This document shows positions 1 to 8,197 of a stretch of DNA of 64,000 bases, in pieces. Below the pieces are notes generated by a model. That model saw only the letters and a list, made by a program, of their open reading frames with translations. It ran no database searches and had not been told where the DNA came from. Source of the stretch: Pseudomonas sp. B21-028 (GTDB lineage: Bacteria > Pseudomonadota > Gammaproteobacteria > Pseudomonadales > Pseudomonadaceae); contig NZ_CP087184.1 of assembly GCF_024749045.1 (NCBI RefSeq), positions 496,001 through 560,000 on the forward strand, given 5' to 3'. The first letter of the stretch is position 1; each line of letters begins with the position of its first letter. The translations under genes were made by a program, and so were the position numbers.

Positions 1-189
1 ACGACTTGCCCTGGCCGCAACCGGCATCCAGCAGCACCGGGGCGGCCGGCAAGGGTGTGCTGAACAGGCTGCGCAGGTCATTGATCGCCACGCGCAGCAC
101 ATGATGCTGCCAGGTGTGGCTGCGCAGGAACCAGAAGCCGAAGCGGGTTTCTTCGACGTAGTTGTCGCTCAGGTAGTTCATCTCACTCA
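1..189 (-). CDS. SAM-dependent methyltransferase, N-terminal part (aryl-polyene operon)
   Basis: The gene runs off the left edge; only the first 63 codons are visible. The translation begins MSEMNYLSDNYVEE and reaches a glycine-rich stretch, VLLDAGCGQGKS, near residues 52-63, which is motif I of class I SAM-dependent methyltransferases. The ATG at 189 overlaps the stop of the upstream FAD-enzyme gene, so the two are probably translationally coupled. Aryl-polyene clusters usually encode a methyltransferase that modifies the aromatic head group. That role here is inferred from context, because the substrate-binding half lies outside the window. Confidence 0.75.
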
Positions 190-1433
190 TGGGCCGGGCT
201 CGCACAGATTTCCGAGAGCATGCGCAGGCGACGCTTGGGTTCGCTGACGAACGGGTTGCGTTGATCCCAGGCATAACCGGCCAGGATCGAGCTGATCATG
301 CGGCGGATGTCGGAAGAACCTTCGGTATAGAAGATCACGTCCTGGAAGGTGCCGGCGTACCAGCCCTCGACGTAGCAGCGGAAGGTATCGACACCGCGCT
401 TGAGCGGGTCGGCGAACTCGCTTTGCCAGTCCACGCTTTCACCTTGCAACTGACGATGCAATACGTCAGCCGCCATGCTTGCCGAACGCATGGCGATGGT
501 CACGCCGGAGGAAAACACCGGGTCGAGGAATTCCGCGGCGTTGCCCAGCAGGGCGAAACCGGGGCCATGCAGGGTTTTGACATTGGCCGAGTAGCCGCCG
601 ATGGTCCGTGCCGGGGTGTCCCACACGGCGTTGTCCAGCACCTGGGCGAGACTTGGGGTCTCATCGATGAAACCCCGCAGGCAGGCGTCGAGGTCGTCGG
701 TGCGGCCGGCAAAATGTTCCGCCGCCGCGACCACGCCAACCGAGCAGCGCCCGCCACTGAACGGAATGGTCCAGAACCAGATGTCGCGTTGGGTCGGGTG
801 GGTGGTGATGAGGATTTTCTCCCGGTCGAAGGCCGGCGCATCGATGCGGTCCTCGACATGGGTGAATACCGCCTGGCGCACCGGGAAATTCGACGGCGCC
901 TCGAGGTCCAGCAAGCGCGGCAGGACTCGACCGTAGCCACTGGCGTCGAGGACGAAATCGGCCTCGATCCAGTACTCGCTGCCGTCCTCGCGCTGCACGC
1001 ACAGCTGCGGTTTGACGAGGTTGAAATCGACCCTGGCGATGGTTTCGCCATAGCGGATCTCCACCCCTTGCAATGCGGCTTGGTCGGCCAGCAGCTTGTC
1101 GAAGTCGGCGCGTTGTACTTGGAACGTAGTGGGCTTGCCTTCGCTGAAGGTGTCGCCGAAATCGAAGGCGCTGTAGCGCTCGCCCCAGGCGAAAGCCGCC
1201 CCGTTCTTGCGCTGGAAACCCGCGGCATTCACCGCGTCGAGCATGCCGGCCTCTTCGACGAAGTCCAGGCAATGGGACAGCAGGCTCTCGCCGATGGAGA
1301 ACCGGGGGAAATGCTGGCGTTCGATGATCAGCACATCGTGGCCCTTGCGCTTGAGCAGCGCGGCGGCGATGGCGCCGGACGGCCCTGCGCCGATGATGAC
1401 GACCTGGCGACGTTCCATTTCAATTGCAGGCAT
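183..1433 (-). CDS. FAD-dependent oxidoreductase with flavin-halogenase signatures (aryl-polyene operon)
   Basis: A 416-residue flavoprotein. It has an N-terminal FAD-binding Rossmann motif (GAGPSG, residues 15-20), the FPRFSIGESLL block (42-52) typical of flavin-dependent halogenases and their relatives, and a Lys at 76 in RKNGAAFAWG, where phenolic halogenases carry their catalytic lysine. Two further halogenase signatures are visible: W219-F-W-T-I-P224 (WxWxIP) and F302-L-D-P-V-F-S-S-G310 (FxxPxxSxG). The frame stays open upstream, but ATG 1433 is chosen because AAGGAG lies just before it and the residues before it look like shadow translation. It sits 50 bp after the MMPL exporter gene and overlaps the methyltransferase start. 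The likely job is oxidation or halogenation of the aryl head; a plain monooxygenase is the alternative. Confidence 0.8.
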   Translation of the reverse strand: MPAIEMERRQVVIIGAGPSGAIAAALLKRKGHDVLIIERQHFPRFSIGESLLSHCLDFVEEAGMLDAVNAAGFQRKNGAAFAWGERYSAFDFGDTFSEGKPTTFQVQRADFDKLLADQAALQGVEIRYGETIARVDFNLVKPQLCVQREDGSEYWIEADFVLDASGYGRVLPRLLDLEAPSNFPVRQAVFTHVEDRIDAPAFDREKILITTHPTQRDIWFWTIPFSGGRCSVGVVAAAEHFAGRTDDLDACLRGFIDETPSLAQVLDNAVWDTPARTIGGYSANVKTLHGPGFALLGNAAEFLDPVFSSGVTIAMRSASMAADVLHRQLQGESVDWQSEFADPLKRGVDTFRCYVEGWYAGTFQDVIFYTEGSSDIRRMISSILAGYAWDQRNPFVSEPKRRLRMLSEICASPAHE

Positions 1434-1483
1434 TTGGACTCCTTGCCGAGGCAGCGATGTTCGAATAAGAGGAGGGGTAATCA

Positions 1484-3823
1484 TCATGGGGCGGGTTCCA
1501 TCACCGGCGTTGCATGCGCCTGGCGCCCGGCCCACGGGGCCAGCAGGAAGCTGAACGCCAGCCCCAGGCTTACCGCCAGGCCGAAGTTGCTCACTGCCGG
1601 CGTACTGGAAAGCGCCAGCAAGCCGAACGACAGCCAGGTGGTGATCGCCGCGAGCAAGGTGCCCAGCAGACTTACGGCGGCGCCGCCGATCTGCTCGCGC
1701 ATCAGGATCGCGTAATCGACACCGATGGCCGTCACCAGCAACAGACCGAACAGACTGAACAGCGTCAGCGGCTGCCCCAGCCAGCCCAGGCTCGCCAGGC
1801 TGCACAGCGCGGCCAGCAGCGGCAGGACCACGATGCGCAAAGCTGCCCTGACGCCGAACGGCCAGATCAGTACCAGCACGATCAGTACGCAGGAAGCCAG
1901 TTTCAGTTCGGCGGCGCTGATCTGCGTGGCGGCGAACACCCGGTTCAGATCGCCCAGGCGATCCACCAATTGCACACCGGGCAGGTCCACCGCCTGCAAG
2001 CGCAGCAGCGCGGCGTCGTTCAAGCCTTGCAAGCTGACTATCGCGGCCACGCCTTGCGCGGTCGGGCCGAGCCAGAGGGTGCGGTATGGCTCGGCCAACG
2101 GACCGGACAGTGCAGCATCGATGTCTTCCACCGGCAAGGCCTGCAATTGGGCCAGCTCCGCCTGCAAGGCAGCGACCGGTACGCCGAGGTCCAATAGGGG
2201 GTGCCAGAACGCCGGGAGCCGGGCCAGGGCTTCACGAACCTTCTGTTGTTCGGCTGGCGCGCTGACCAGTTGGTTCAGCGACAGGTAGCCCTGGAGTTTT
2301 TCCAGGCCGATCAACTGTTCCAGCCGCTCGTTGAGGGCGGTCTGGCGCTCCAGCAATTGGGGTTGATTATCGGCACGGATCAGGAAGAACTGACTGGTGG
2401 GCTGGAAACCGGTGATGCGGGCGATGTCGCGGGCCTCGTCAGTCAGGTGCTGGGGCGTGCCGATCCATTGGCGGATGTCGTTTTTCGTGTTCAGGTGCCA
2501 AAGCCCACCGGCGCAGAAAATCAGCAGCAGCGCCAGCAGGATCGGCGCGGGAACCCGAGCCAGCAGTGCTTCGCGGACCTTGAGCAATTGCTCGCAGAAC
2601 CGTAGCGGCCATTGAGCGGGACGCAGGTCCATGCCCTTGAGCAGCGCTGGCAGCAGACAGACCGCCGTCAGGTACGCGCCGACCAGCCCGGCGGCGGAAA
2701 ACACGGCGATCTGGGTCAGGGCCGGGAAGGGCGTCCAGGCCAGGGCCAGATAGCCGATGCAGGTGGTCGCCAGGCTGAGGCTCAGCCCCGGCAGGGTCAG
2801 GCGCAGGGCCGGCCAACTGCGCCACGGCTTGAGGCTCCAGCTCTTGGACAGGTAGTGCAGCGGATAGTCCACCGCCACGCCGATCAGGCTCGAGCCCAGT
2901 ACCAGGGTCATGATGTGCATGTGCCCAAACAGCGCCACGCAGGCCACCGCACCGAACAGCATGCCCACCAGCACCGGCACGAACGCCAGCCACACCCGCA
3001 GGCGTCGGAAGGCCAGCAACAACAGCAACAGAATGCCGACGGTCGCGCCACCGCCGACCCAGGTGATTTCCTTTGATGCCTGTTGCTGGCCGCTGGCGGC
3101 GTACAGCAAGCCGCTGGCTGCCAACAGCTGGCCCTGGGCCTGGCTTGCCTGGTCGCGGCTGCGTTGCAGCAGATCGGCCACTTGCAGCGGCAGGTTCATG
3201 TCGAAGGCGTTGCCTTGGGTGCGAGCCCGTAGCATCACCCAGCTTTTTCCGTCGGCATCGGCGATCAATGCACCGCTGCCCACATCCAGTTGTATCGAGC
3301 CGCGTTGGGGCTGGCTGTTCTGGATGCGCCCGGTCAGGCCCAGCCAGTCATCCTGGCTCGGTACCAGGCTGAAGCCGCTGAACGGGTCGAACAGAGCCTG
3401 CACCCGCTGCTGGATGAACGCCTGGGGCTGTTCGATCAGTTGCTGACGATCCGCACCCGAGAGCATCGCCAGTCGTCCGTTCAGCAATTGCGTACGCAAC
3501 GCCGGCAAATCGGCTTGCAGCGTCCACTGGACCTTATCGAACAGGCCGCTGGCCTGCCATTGTTCGCCAAGGGTTTGCGCCAGAGCGATGGCTTGCTGGC
3601 GGTCGGCATGACCGACCAGCACCAGCACCTCGCGATTCAGCGGCTCCTGCATGCGCTGTTCAGCGACAAGCTCCAGGGCATCGGGGGACGTGCCCGGCAC
3701 CAACTCCATGAGATTGACCGACAGTGGCGCCCCGTTGCGCCATTGCCAACCGGCGAGCGCCAGCACTGCCAGCAGCAGGATCAGGAACAGTCGTGGCAGG
3801 CTGCGTTCACTCGGCAAAATCAT
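1484..3823 (-). CDS. MMPL/RND-family membrane exporter (aryl-polyene operon)
   Basis: A 779-residue integral membrane protein. An N-terminal anchor (residues about 10-27) is followed by a large periplasmic loop, then a helix cluster containing GGGATVGILLLLLLAF, a second large loop, and a final helix cluster. This is the two-fold repeat of the MMPL/RND superfamily. The segment GVAVDYPLHYLS in the first cluster and GVDYAILMREQ in the second are the conserved helix-4-type motifs with an Asp. In aryl-polyene clusters such a protein is thought to move the polyene lipid toward the outer membrane, with the LolA-like protein encoded just upstream. The start overlaps that gene's end by 17 bp. Confidence 0.85.
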   Translation of the reverse strand: MILPSERSLPRLFLILLLAVLALAGWQWRNGAPLSVNLMELVPGTSPDALELVAEQRMQEPLNREVLVLVGHADRQQAIALAQTLGEQWQASGLFDKVQWTLQADLPALRTQLLNGRLAMLSGADRQQLIEQPQAFIQQRVQALFDPFSGFSLVPSQDDWLGLTGRIQNSQPQRGSIQLDVGSGALIADADGKSWVMLRARTQGNAFDMNLPLQVADLLQRSRDQASQAQGQLLAASGLLYAASGQQQASKEITWVGGGATVGILLLLLLAFRRLRVWLAFVPVLVGMLFGAVACVALFGHMHIMTLVLGSSLIGVAVDYPLHYLSKSWSLKPWRSWPALRLTLPGLSLSLATTCIGYLALAWTPFPALTQIAVFSAAGLVGAYLTAVCLLPALLKGMDLRPAQWPLRFCEQLLKVREALLARVPAPILLALLLIFCAGGLWHLNTKNDIRQWIGTPQHLTDEARDIARITGFQPTSQFFLIRADNQPQLLERQTALNERLEQLIGLEKLQGYLSLNQLVSAPAEQQKVREALARLPAFWHPLLDLGVPVAALQAELAQLQALPVEDIDAALSGPLAEPYRTLWLGPTAQGVAAIVSLQGLNDAALLRLQAVDLPGVQLVDRLGDLNRVFAATQISAAELKLASCVLIVLVLIWPFGVRAALRIVVLPLLAALCSLASLGWLGQPLTLFSLFGLLLVTAIGVDYAILMREQIGGAAVSLLGTLLAAITTWLSFGLLALSSTPAVSNFGLAVSLGLAFSFLLAPWAGRQAHATPVMEPAP

Positions 3824-4406
3824 GTTGCTCCGCTTCGCTCAAGGGTTGCGTGGCGACGCTGTCCTGCATGCGCAACACCGTGCTGTCGCCCTGGGTTTCC
3901 AGCAATTCGATGCGCTGTACCAGGTCGCCGCCGTCGATGTTGATCTGGTTGAACACCTGTTTGAGCAACACCGAGCGCGGGGTCAGGGTCAACCTCCACT
4001 GCTGCGGCTCGCCAGACAGGCTCAGCTCGAAATCCCGCAGCAGGCCAGTGCTGTCACCCTGCAAAACGGCCAGGAACAGCCGGTTCTGCTCGGCGCCGGC
4101 ACTCTTGTTCGGCAGCATCTGCCAAGCATTGCCATCCCGCCGGGCGATGCCCTGGGCGGTGATGCGGTAGTCCTGTTGCAGCGGCGTCCGCAGCAGCCAC
4201 AGCAGGCCTTGCTTTTTCGCCAGCACGAAATGCCCCTTGCTGACGAGTGGTTGAGGCAGGGCGCGCAAGTGCTTTTCCTGGATGAACTGACCGTGGATGA
4301 CATCCGGGCGGGCCAGCTGTTCGCTCAGTTGCTGCAAGTCGAAGGTTTGGGCCTCGGCCAGGGGCGACAGGCAGAACAGTAGCAACCAGAGGGACAGGCG
4401 TTTCAT
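3807..4406 (-). CDS. LolA-like outer-membrane lipoprotein carrier protein (aryl-polyene operon)
   Basis: A 199-residue protein with a clear signal peptide (MKRLSLWLLLFCLSPLAEAQ, cleavage expected near residue 19-20), so it is probably periplasmic. The mature part (FDLQQLSEQL, then GQFIQEKHLRAL and later GHFVLAKKQGLLWLL) fits the LolA fold, including the GxFxQ-type start common in the family. Family members inside aryl-polyene clusters are proposed to carry the lipid product across the periplasm. The start at 4406 overlaps the stop of the thioesterase gene (ATGA), and the longer upstream reading frame is a shadow of that gene. Confidence 0.85.
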   Translation of the reverse strand: MKRLSLWLLLFCLSPLAEAQTFDLQQLSEQLARPDVIHGQFIQEKHLRALPQPLVSKGHFVLAKKQGLLWLLRTPLQQDYRITAQGIARRDGNAWQMLPNKSAGAEQNRLFLAVLQGDSTGLLRDFELSLSGEPQQWRLTLTPRSVLLKQVFNQINIDGGDLVQRIELLETQGDSTVLRMQDSVATQPLSEAEQHDFAE

Positions 4407-4828
4407 GACAGTTTCCTTTCGACGGCGTCGACAAACACCCGGGGCGAGACCAGCAGCATCTCGCGGGTCGTGACGTCCACGGCCACCTGCACCGAGCTGG
4501 CACGGGTCAGGCGTTCGCCGGTGAGCGTGTCGCTGATCAGGTAGTTGATCTTCAACCGGTTCTCCCACTCCACCAGGCTGGCACGCACGGTCAGGGCCTG
4601 ACCGAACACCGCGCTGCGCACGTAGCGCAACTGCAGGTCGATCACGGGCCACGCGTACCCGGCGGCGAGCATGTCGTTGTAGTTGTGGTCGATCTGGTCG
4701 AGCAAGGCGCAGCGGGCCACTTCCAGGTACTTGACGTAGTGGCCGTGCCAGACCACGTGCATCGAATCGACGTCGAAAAACGGCACGACAATCTGCGTCT
4801 CGACATGCAGCACGCCCTGGCTACGCAT
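4403..4828 (-). CDS. Acyl-CoA thioesterase, 4-hydroxybenzoyl-CoA thioesterase-like (aryl-polyene operon)
   Basis: A 141-residue single hotdog-fold protein. The stretch VPFFDVDSMHVVWHGHYVKYLE (split around residues 13-34) has the DxD...V(W/N)HxxY pattern of the YbgC/4HBT thioesterases, with Asp in FFDVD as the likely catalytic acid. It should release an acyl group from CoA or an acyl carrier protein during polyene assembly. ATG 4828 is preferred over longer starts, which lie inside the ammonia-lyase gene; the two genes overlap by 8 bp. The stop overlaps the LolA-like start. Confidence 0.85.
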   Translation of the reverse strand: MRSQGVLHVETQIVVPFFDVDSMHVVWHGHYVKYLEVARCALLDQIDHNYNDMLAAGYAWPVIDLQLRYVRSAVFGQALTVRASLVEWENRLKINYLISDTLTGERLTRASSVQVAVDVTTREMLLVSPRVFVDAVERKLS

Positions 4829-6365
4829 GCAGCCTCCAGTGTTGCTCGGCGATGCGTTGCAGGCACAGGCGCAGTTCGGCTTCCAGGGCGCGGTCTTCGA
4901 TGACCGGCGGGAAATCCCCGGCCAGCTGTTCGTGCATGGCGGCCAGGGCCGGGGGCAGCGGGCGCGCGTCCTCGGCACGGCTGCGCAGCCACACGCCCTG
5001 GTTGGCCGCCAGTAATGTCGCGGCGGCGACCTGTTCGGTCAGCTCCAGCACGCGGATCGCGTCCCGGGCGGCGATGGTGCCCATGCTGACCTTGTCCTGG
5101 TTGTGGCACTCGGTGGAGCGCGAGAACACGCTGGCCGGCATAGTGTTTTTCAGGGCTTCGGCGGTCCAGGCGCTGGCGCCGATCTGCACGGCCTTGAAGC
5201 CATGGTTGAGCATCGCCCGCTCGGCGCTGGCGCCGGACAGGTTGCTCGGCAGGCCATGGTTGTAGCGCTCGTCCACCAACAGGGCGAGTTGCCGGTCGAG
5301 CAGGTCGGCGACGTTGGCCACCAGGTTCTTAAGGCTGTCCATGGCGAAGGCGATGTGCCCGCCATAGAAATGCCCACCGTGCAGCACCCGCTCGGCTTCG
5401 GCGTCGATGATCGGATTGTCGTTGGCGCTGTTGAGTTCGGTTTCGATGAACGCGCGCAACCAGTTCAGACTGTCGGCCAGCACGCCGAGCACATGGGGCG
5501 CGCAACGCAGGGAGTAGCGATCCTGCAGGCGGTGCAGCGGCGCGGTCGGCGCATCGATCGCCAGGTCCTTGCGCAGCCACGCGGCAACCTGCATCTGTCC
5601 CGGGTGTGGCTTGGTGGCGAACAGGCGCTCGTCGAAGTGCTCGGGGTTGCCTTGCAGGGCGACGACGTTCAGCGCGGTGATGCGGGTCGCCAGTTGCAGC
5701 AGGTAGTCGGCCCGGGCGAAGGCCAGGCAGGCGAGGCCGGTCATCACGGCGGTGCCGTTCATCAGCGCCAGGGCTTCCTTGGGTCGCAGCACCAGCGGGG
5801 TCCAGCCCAGTTCGCGGTGTACATCGGCGGCCAGCCGGCGCTCGCCACGGTACATGACTTCACGTTCACCGGAGAGTGTCGCGGCCACATAGGACAGCGG
5901 CGTCAGGTCGCCGCTGGCACCCACCGAACCTTCTTCCGGAATCAGCGGCAGGATGTCGTGTTCGAGAAAGGCCTGGAGGCGTTCCAGCAATTCGACCCGT
6001 ACCCCGGAGACGCCATGGCACAGCGACTGCAAGCGCGCGGCCAGCACCGAGCGGGTGGCCTGGGCATCCAGCAACTTGCCCAGGCCGCAGCCGTGGAACG
6101 TATACAGGTGGCGCGGCAGGGCCTCGACGTGGTGCAACGGCACGGCCACCACGCAGGAATCGCCATAACCGGTGGTCACGCCGTAGATCACGCCTTCCTT
6201 GTCCAGCAGGGAGTCGAGAAATTGCGCACCCTTGGCGATGCGCTGGCGGAACGCCGGATCATCCTGCAACTGCGTCGGCGCCTGGCGGTTGGCCAGGGCC
6301 AGCACGTCTTCGATGCGCAGGGCGTGTTCGCCGAAGGTTACCGGCTCAAGAGTGGGCATCGTCAT
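4821..6365 (-). CDS. HAL/PAL/TAL-family aromatic amino acid ammonia-lyase (aryl-polyene operon)
   Basis: A 514-residue lyase. The A150-S151-G152 triad within GSVGASGDLTPLSY forms the MIO electrophilic cofactor, and YGVTTGYGDS (61-70) supplies the catalytic tyrosine loop. The family removes ammonia from His, Phe or Tyr; in aryl-polyene clusters the expected product is a cinnamate-type starter. By hand alignment the substrate-selectivity pair is Phe90-His91, which is neither the His-Leu of the Rhodobacter-type tyrosine enzyme nor the Ser-His of histidase, so the substrate is uncertain. ATG 6365 (MTMPTLEP) has GGAAG upstream; ATG 6359 is an alternative. The gene overlaps the acyltransferase gene by 20 bp. 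Confidence 0.9.
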   Translation of the reverse strand: MTMPTLEPVTFGEHALRIEDVLALANRQAPTQLQDDPAFRQRIAKGAQFLDSLLDKEGVIYGVTTGYGDSCVVAVPLHHVEALPRHLYTFHGCGLGKLLDAQATRSVLAARLQSLCHGVSGVRVELLERLQAFLEHDILPLIPEEGSVGASGDLTPLSYVAATLSGEREVMYRGERRLAADVHRELGWTPLVLRPKEALALMNGTAVMTGLACLAFARADYLLQLATRITALNVVALQGNPEHFDERLFATKPHPGQMQVAAWLRKDLAIDAPTAPLHRLQDRYSLRCAPHVLGVLADSLNWLRAFIETELNSANDNPIIDAEAERVLHGGHFYGGHIAFAMDSLKNLVANVADLLDRQLALLVDERYNHGLPSNLSGASAERAMLNHGFKAVQIGASAWTAEALKNTMPASVFSRSTECHNQDKVSMGTIAARDAIRVLELTEQVAAATLLAANQGVWLRSRAEDARPLPPALAAMHEQLAGDFPPVIEDRALEAELRLCLQRIAEQHWRLHA

Positions 6366-7290
6366 CGGTCTTCCAGAATGGGTAAAAGTTGAACCACTGT
6401 TGGGGGGCCTGGAGGCAATACTGCGCCAGGCGCTCGGCGTAGCGACCGGCCCAGTGGGCAATCACTCGCTCGCGTTCGGTGCGTTTCCACACCACGGCAT
6501 CGGCGAAGGGCTCGAGGGTGACGCGATAACGCCCCTCGTGCTTGAGACACATCAGCAGGTTGACCGGGCATTTCAGCAGGCCGGCCATCAACCACGGCCC
6601 CTGGGGGAACGCGGCCGGGTGCCCCATGAAGTCCACGGTCACGCTGCGTCCGCCATGCAGCGGTACGCGGTCACCGGCAATCGCCAGCCACTCGCCACGC
6701 TCCAGGCGCTCGCTCAGTTGCAGCATCACCGCCGGATCCAATTCGCTGACCTGGATCAGCCGCAGATGCGTGGCGCCGGCTTCACCCAGCAGCCGATTGA
6801 ATTGCTCGGCGTGCTTGGTGTGCACCAGCACGTTCATGGTGACTTTTTCGCCCAGTTCGGCCAGGGCCCGGCACATTTCCAGGTTGCCCAGATGCGCGCC
6901 CACCAGCATCTGCCCGCGAGTGTCACGCAGATGATTGCGCAGCAGTGCCGTATCGACGATTTCGATCTGGTCGATGCTCAGTTTGCCGTTCCACACGTCG
7001 AGCTTGTCCAGCAGCGAGTCGGCGAACGCCATGAACTGCCCGAAGACTTTCCGGTGGGTCGGGCGCAGCTCGATACGGCCGCTCCAGTCGGCCAGGCGCT
7101 GCTGATACTGCCAGGCTGCCTGGCGAGCGCTGCGACCGAAAATGAAGAAGTACAGGACGATGCCGTACAGCACCGGGCTCAGCAAACGACGGCCGAGCAC
7201 TTTGGCGGCGAACGCCGTGAGTTTCATCAGCCAGAAACTGCCGCGCTCCTGACGGTCGGCCCAGTGCTGTTTGTCTGCCTGAAGACTCAT
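6346..7290 (-). CDS. LpxL/HtrB-like lipid acyltransferase (aryl-polyene operon)
   Basis: A 314-residue protein of the lysophospholipid/lipid A acyltransferase superfamily. A hydrophobic N-terminal helix (about residues 38-51) anchors it at the inner membrane. H133-L-G-N-L-E138 fits the HX4(D/E) catalytic motif, and AGDRVPLHGGRSVTVDFMG resembles the downstream substrate block of LpxL/LpxM-type enzymes. It probably attaches an acyl chain to the lipid that anchors the polyene, rather than to lipid A itself; that is inferred from its place in the operon. The start at 7290 overlaps the glycosyltransferase stop (ATGA). Confidence 0.85.
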   Translation of the reverse strand: MSLQADKQHWADRQERGSFWLMKLTAFAAKVLGRRLLSPVLYGIVLYFFIFGRSARQAAWQYQQRLADWSGRIELRPTHRKVFGQFMAFADSLLDKLDVWNGKLSIDQIEIVDTALLRNHLRDTRGQMLVGAHLGNLEMCRALAELGEKVTMNVLVHTKHAEQFNRLLGEAGATHLRLIQVSELDPAVMLQLSERLERGEWLAIAGDRVPLHGGRSVTVDFMGHPAAFPQGPWLMAGLLKCPVNLLMCLKHEGRYRVTLEPFADAVVWKRTERERVIAHWAGRYAERLAQYCLQAPQQWFNFYPFWKTDDDAHS

Positions 7291-8021
7291 GTCCGCCACC
7301 GTCGCCAGAGAATCAGGGGAGAACGTACCAGCATGCCGAAGAACAAGCGGGTGTGCATGCTGGAAATCAGTACGTTGTCGCGGAACAGACGGAAGTGCGA
7401 AACCCCGTCCTGGGGGTAGTGGACCCGGGTGCGCAGCCAGTACATCGGCTGGTTGCGCCAGGCCAGTCGCACCAGGATGTCCGAATCGAAATCCATGCGC
7501 TTGCCAATGTTCGTCGAGTTGATCAGCGCCAGGGTCGCCGGCAGGGGGTAGACCCGAAAGCCGCACATGGAGTCGCGGATCTGCAAGGACAGGCTGTTGA
7601 TCCAGACCATGACGTGGGTCAGGTAGCGAGCGTACAGGCGACCTTTCGGCACGCTGGCGTCGTATTGCGGGTAACCGCAGATCACCGCTTCCGGGTGGAC
7701 GCGGGATTGTTCGATGAAAGTTTTCACATCGCCGAGATCGTGCTGTCCATCGGCGTCCACCTGCAAGGCATGGCTGAAGCCCAGGCGCGCGGCTTCCCGC
7801 AGGCCGGTCATAACGGCGCCACCCTTGCCCTGGTTGACCGCCAGCCTGGCCAGATGAACCCGCTCATCGACCGCCAGTTGCTCCAGCACCGCCGCGCAGG
7901 CCGGGCTGCTGGCGTCGTCGATCAATACACAGGGCAGGCCATTGGCGAGCAAGGCCTGGACCACTGCCGTAATGGCGGTTTCGTGGTTGTAGACGGGGAT
8001 GATGGCGCAGGGGTTATACAT
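7287..8021 (-). CDS. Family 2 glycosyltransferase (aryl-polyene operon)
   Basis: A 244-residue protein starting MYNPCAIIPVYNHE, the usual GT2 nucleotide-binding opening. VLIDDASSP and a DADGQHD segment (about residues 97-103, the DxD metal site) follow. The C-terminal end (LFFGMLVRSPLILWRRW) is hydrophobic and basic and probably touches the membrane. The family transfers a sugar from an NDP-sugar or polyprenyl phosphate sugar; here the acceptor is presumably the aryl-polyene lipid. The start at 8021 follows a 131-bp palindromic repeat that separates it from the ligase gene. Longer starts fall within that repeat and are rejected. Confidence 0.85.
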   Translation of the reverse strand: MYNPCAIIPVYNHETAITAVVQALLANGLPCVLIDDASSPACAAVLEQLAVDERVHLARLAVNQGKGGAVMTGLREAARLGFSHALQVDADGQHDLGDVKTFIEQSRVHPEAVICGYPQYDASVPKGRLYARYLTHVMVWINSLSLQIRDSMCGFRVYPLPATLALINSTNIGKRMDFDSDILVRLAWRNQPMYWLRTRVHYPQDGVSHFRLFRDNVLISSMHTRLFFGMLVRSPLILWRRWRT

Positions 8022-8044
8022 GTCTTTTGCCTTCCACCGAATCC

Positions 8045-8175
8045 TTGTGGCGAGGGGATTCAGCGAAGCGTCGCACCGCCCTGCTGGGTTGCGCAGCGAC
8101 CCCAAGTCCTGTGCAGCACCACAATTCGTTGGCGAGTGCTGCGCACTCGAGCGGGGATGAATCCCCTCGCCACAA
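8045..8175. repeat. REP-like element with perfect 16-bp terminal inverted repeat
   Basis: TTGTGGCGAGGGGATT at 8045-8060 is matched exactly in reverse complement at 8160-8175. The interior is GC-rich with shorter palindromic pieces. The same GGCGAGGGGAT sequence appears, inverted, near the repeat at 40235-40292, so it is a dispersed element rather than a terminator of one gene. It breaks the otherwise overlapping gene order of the aryl-polyene operon. Confidence 0.85.
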
Positions 8176-8197
8176 TGGGGCGGTGTGTTCAGGAAAA

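Noticed and set aside
189..1715. Long plus-strand frame of 508 codons opposite the FAD enzyme gene
   Set aside because: It is an antisense shadow of a gene with clear FAD and halogenase motifs; the translation is Arg/Gly/Gln-rich without domains.
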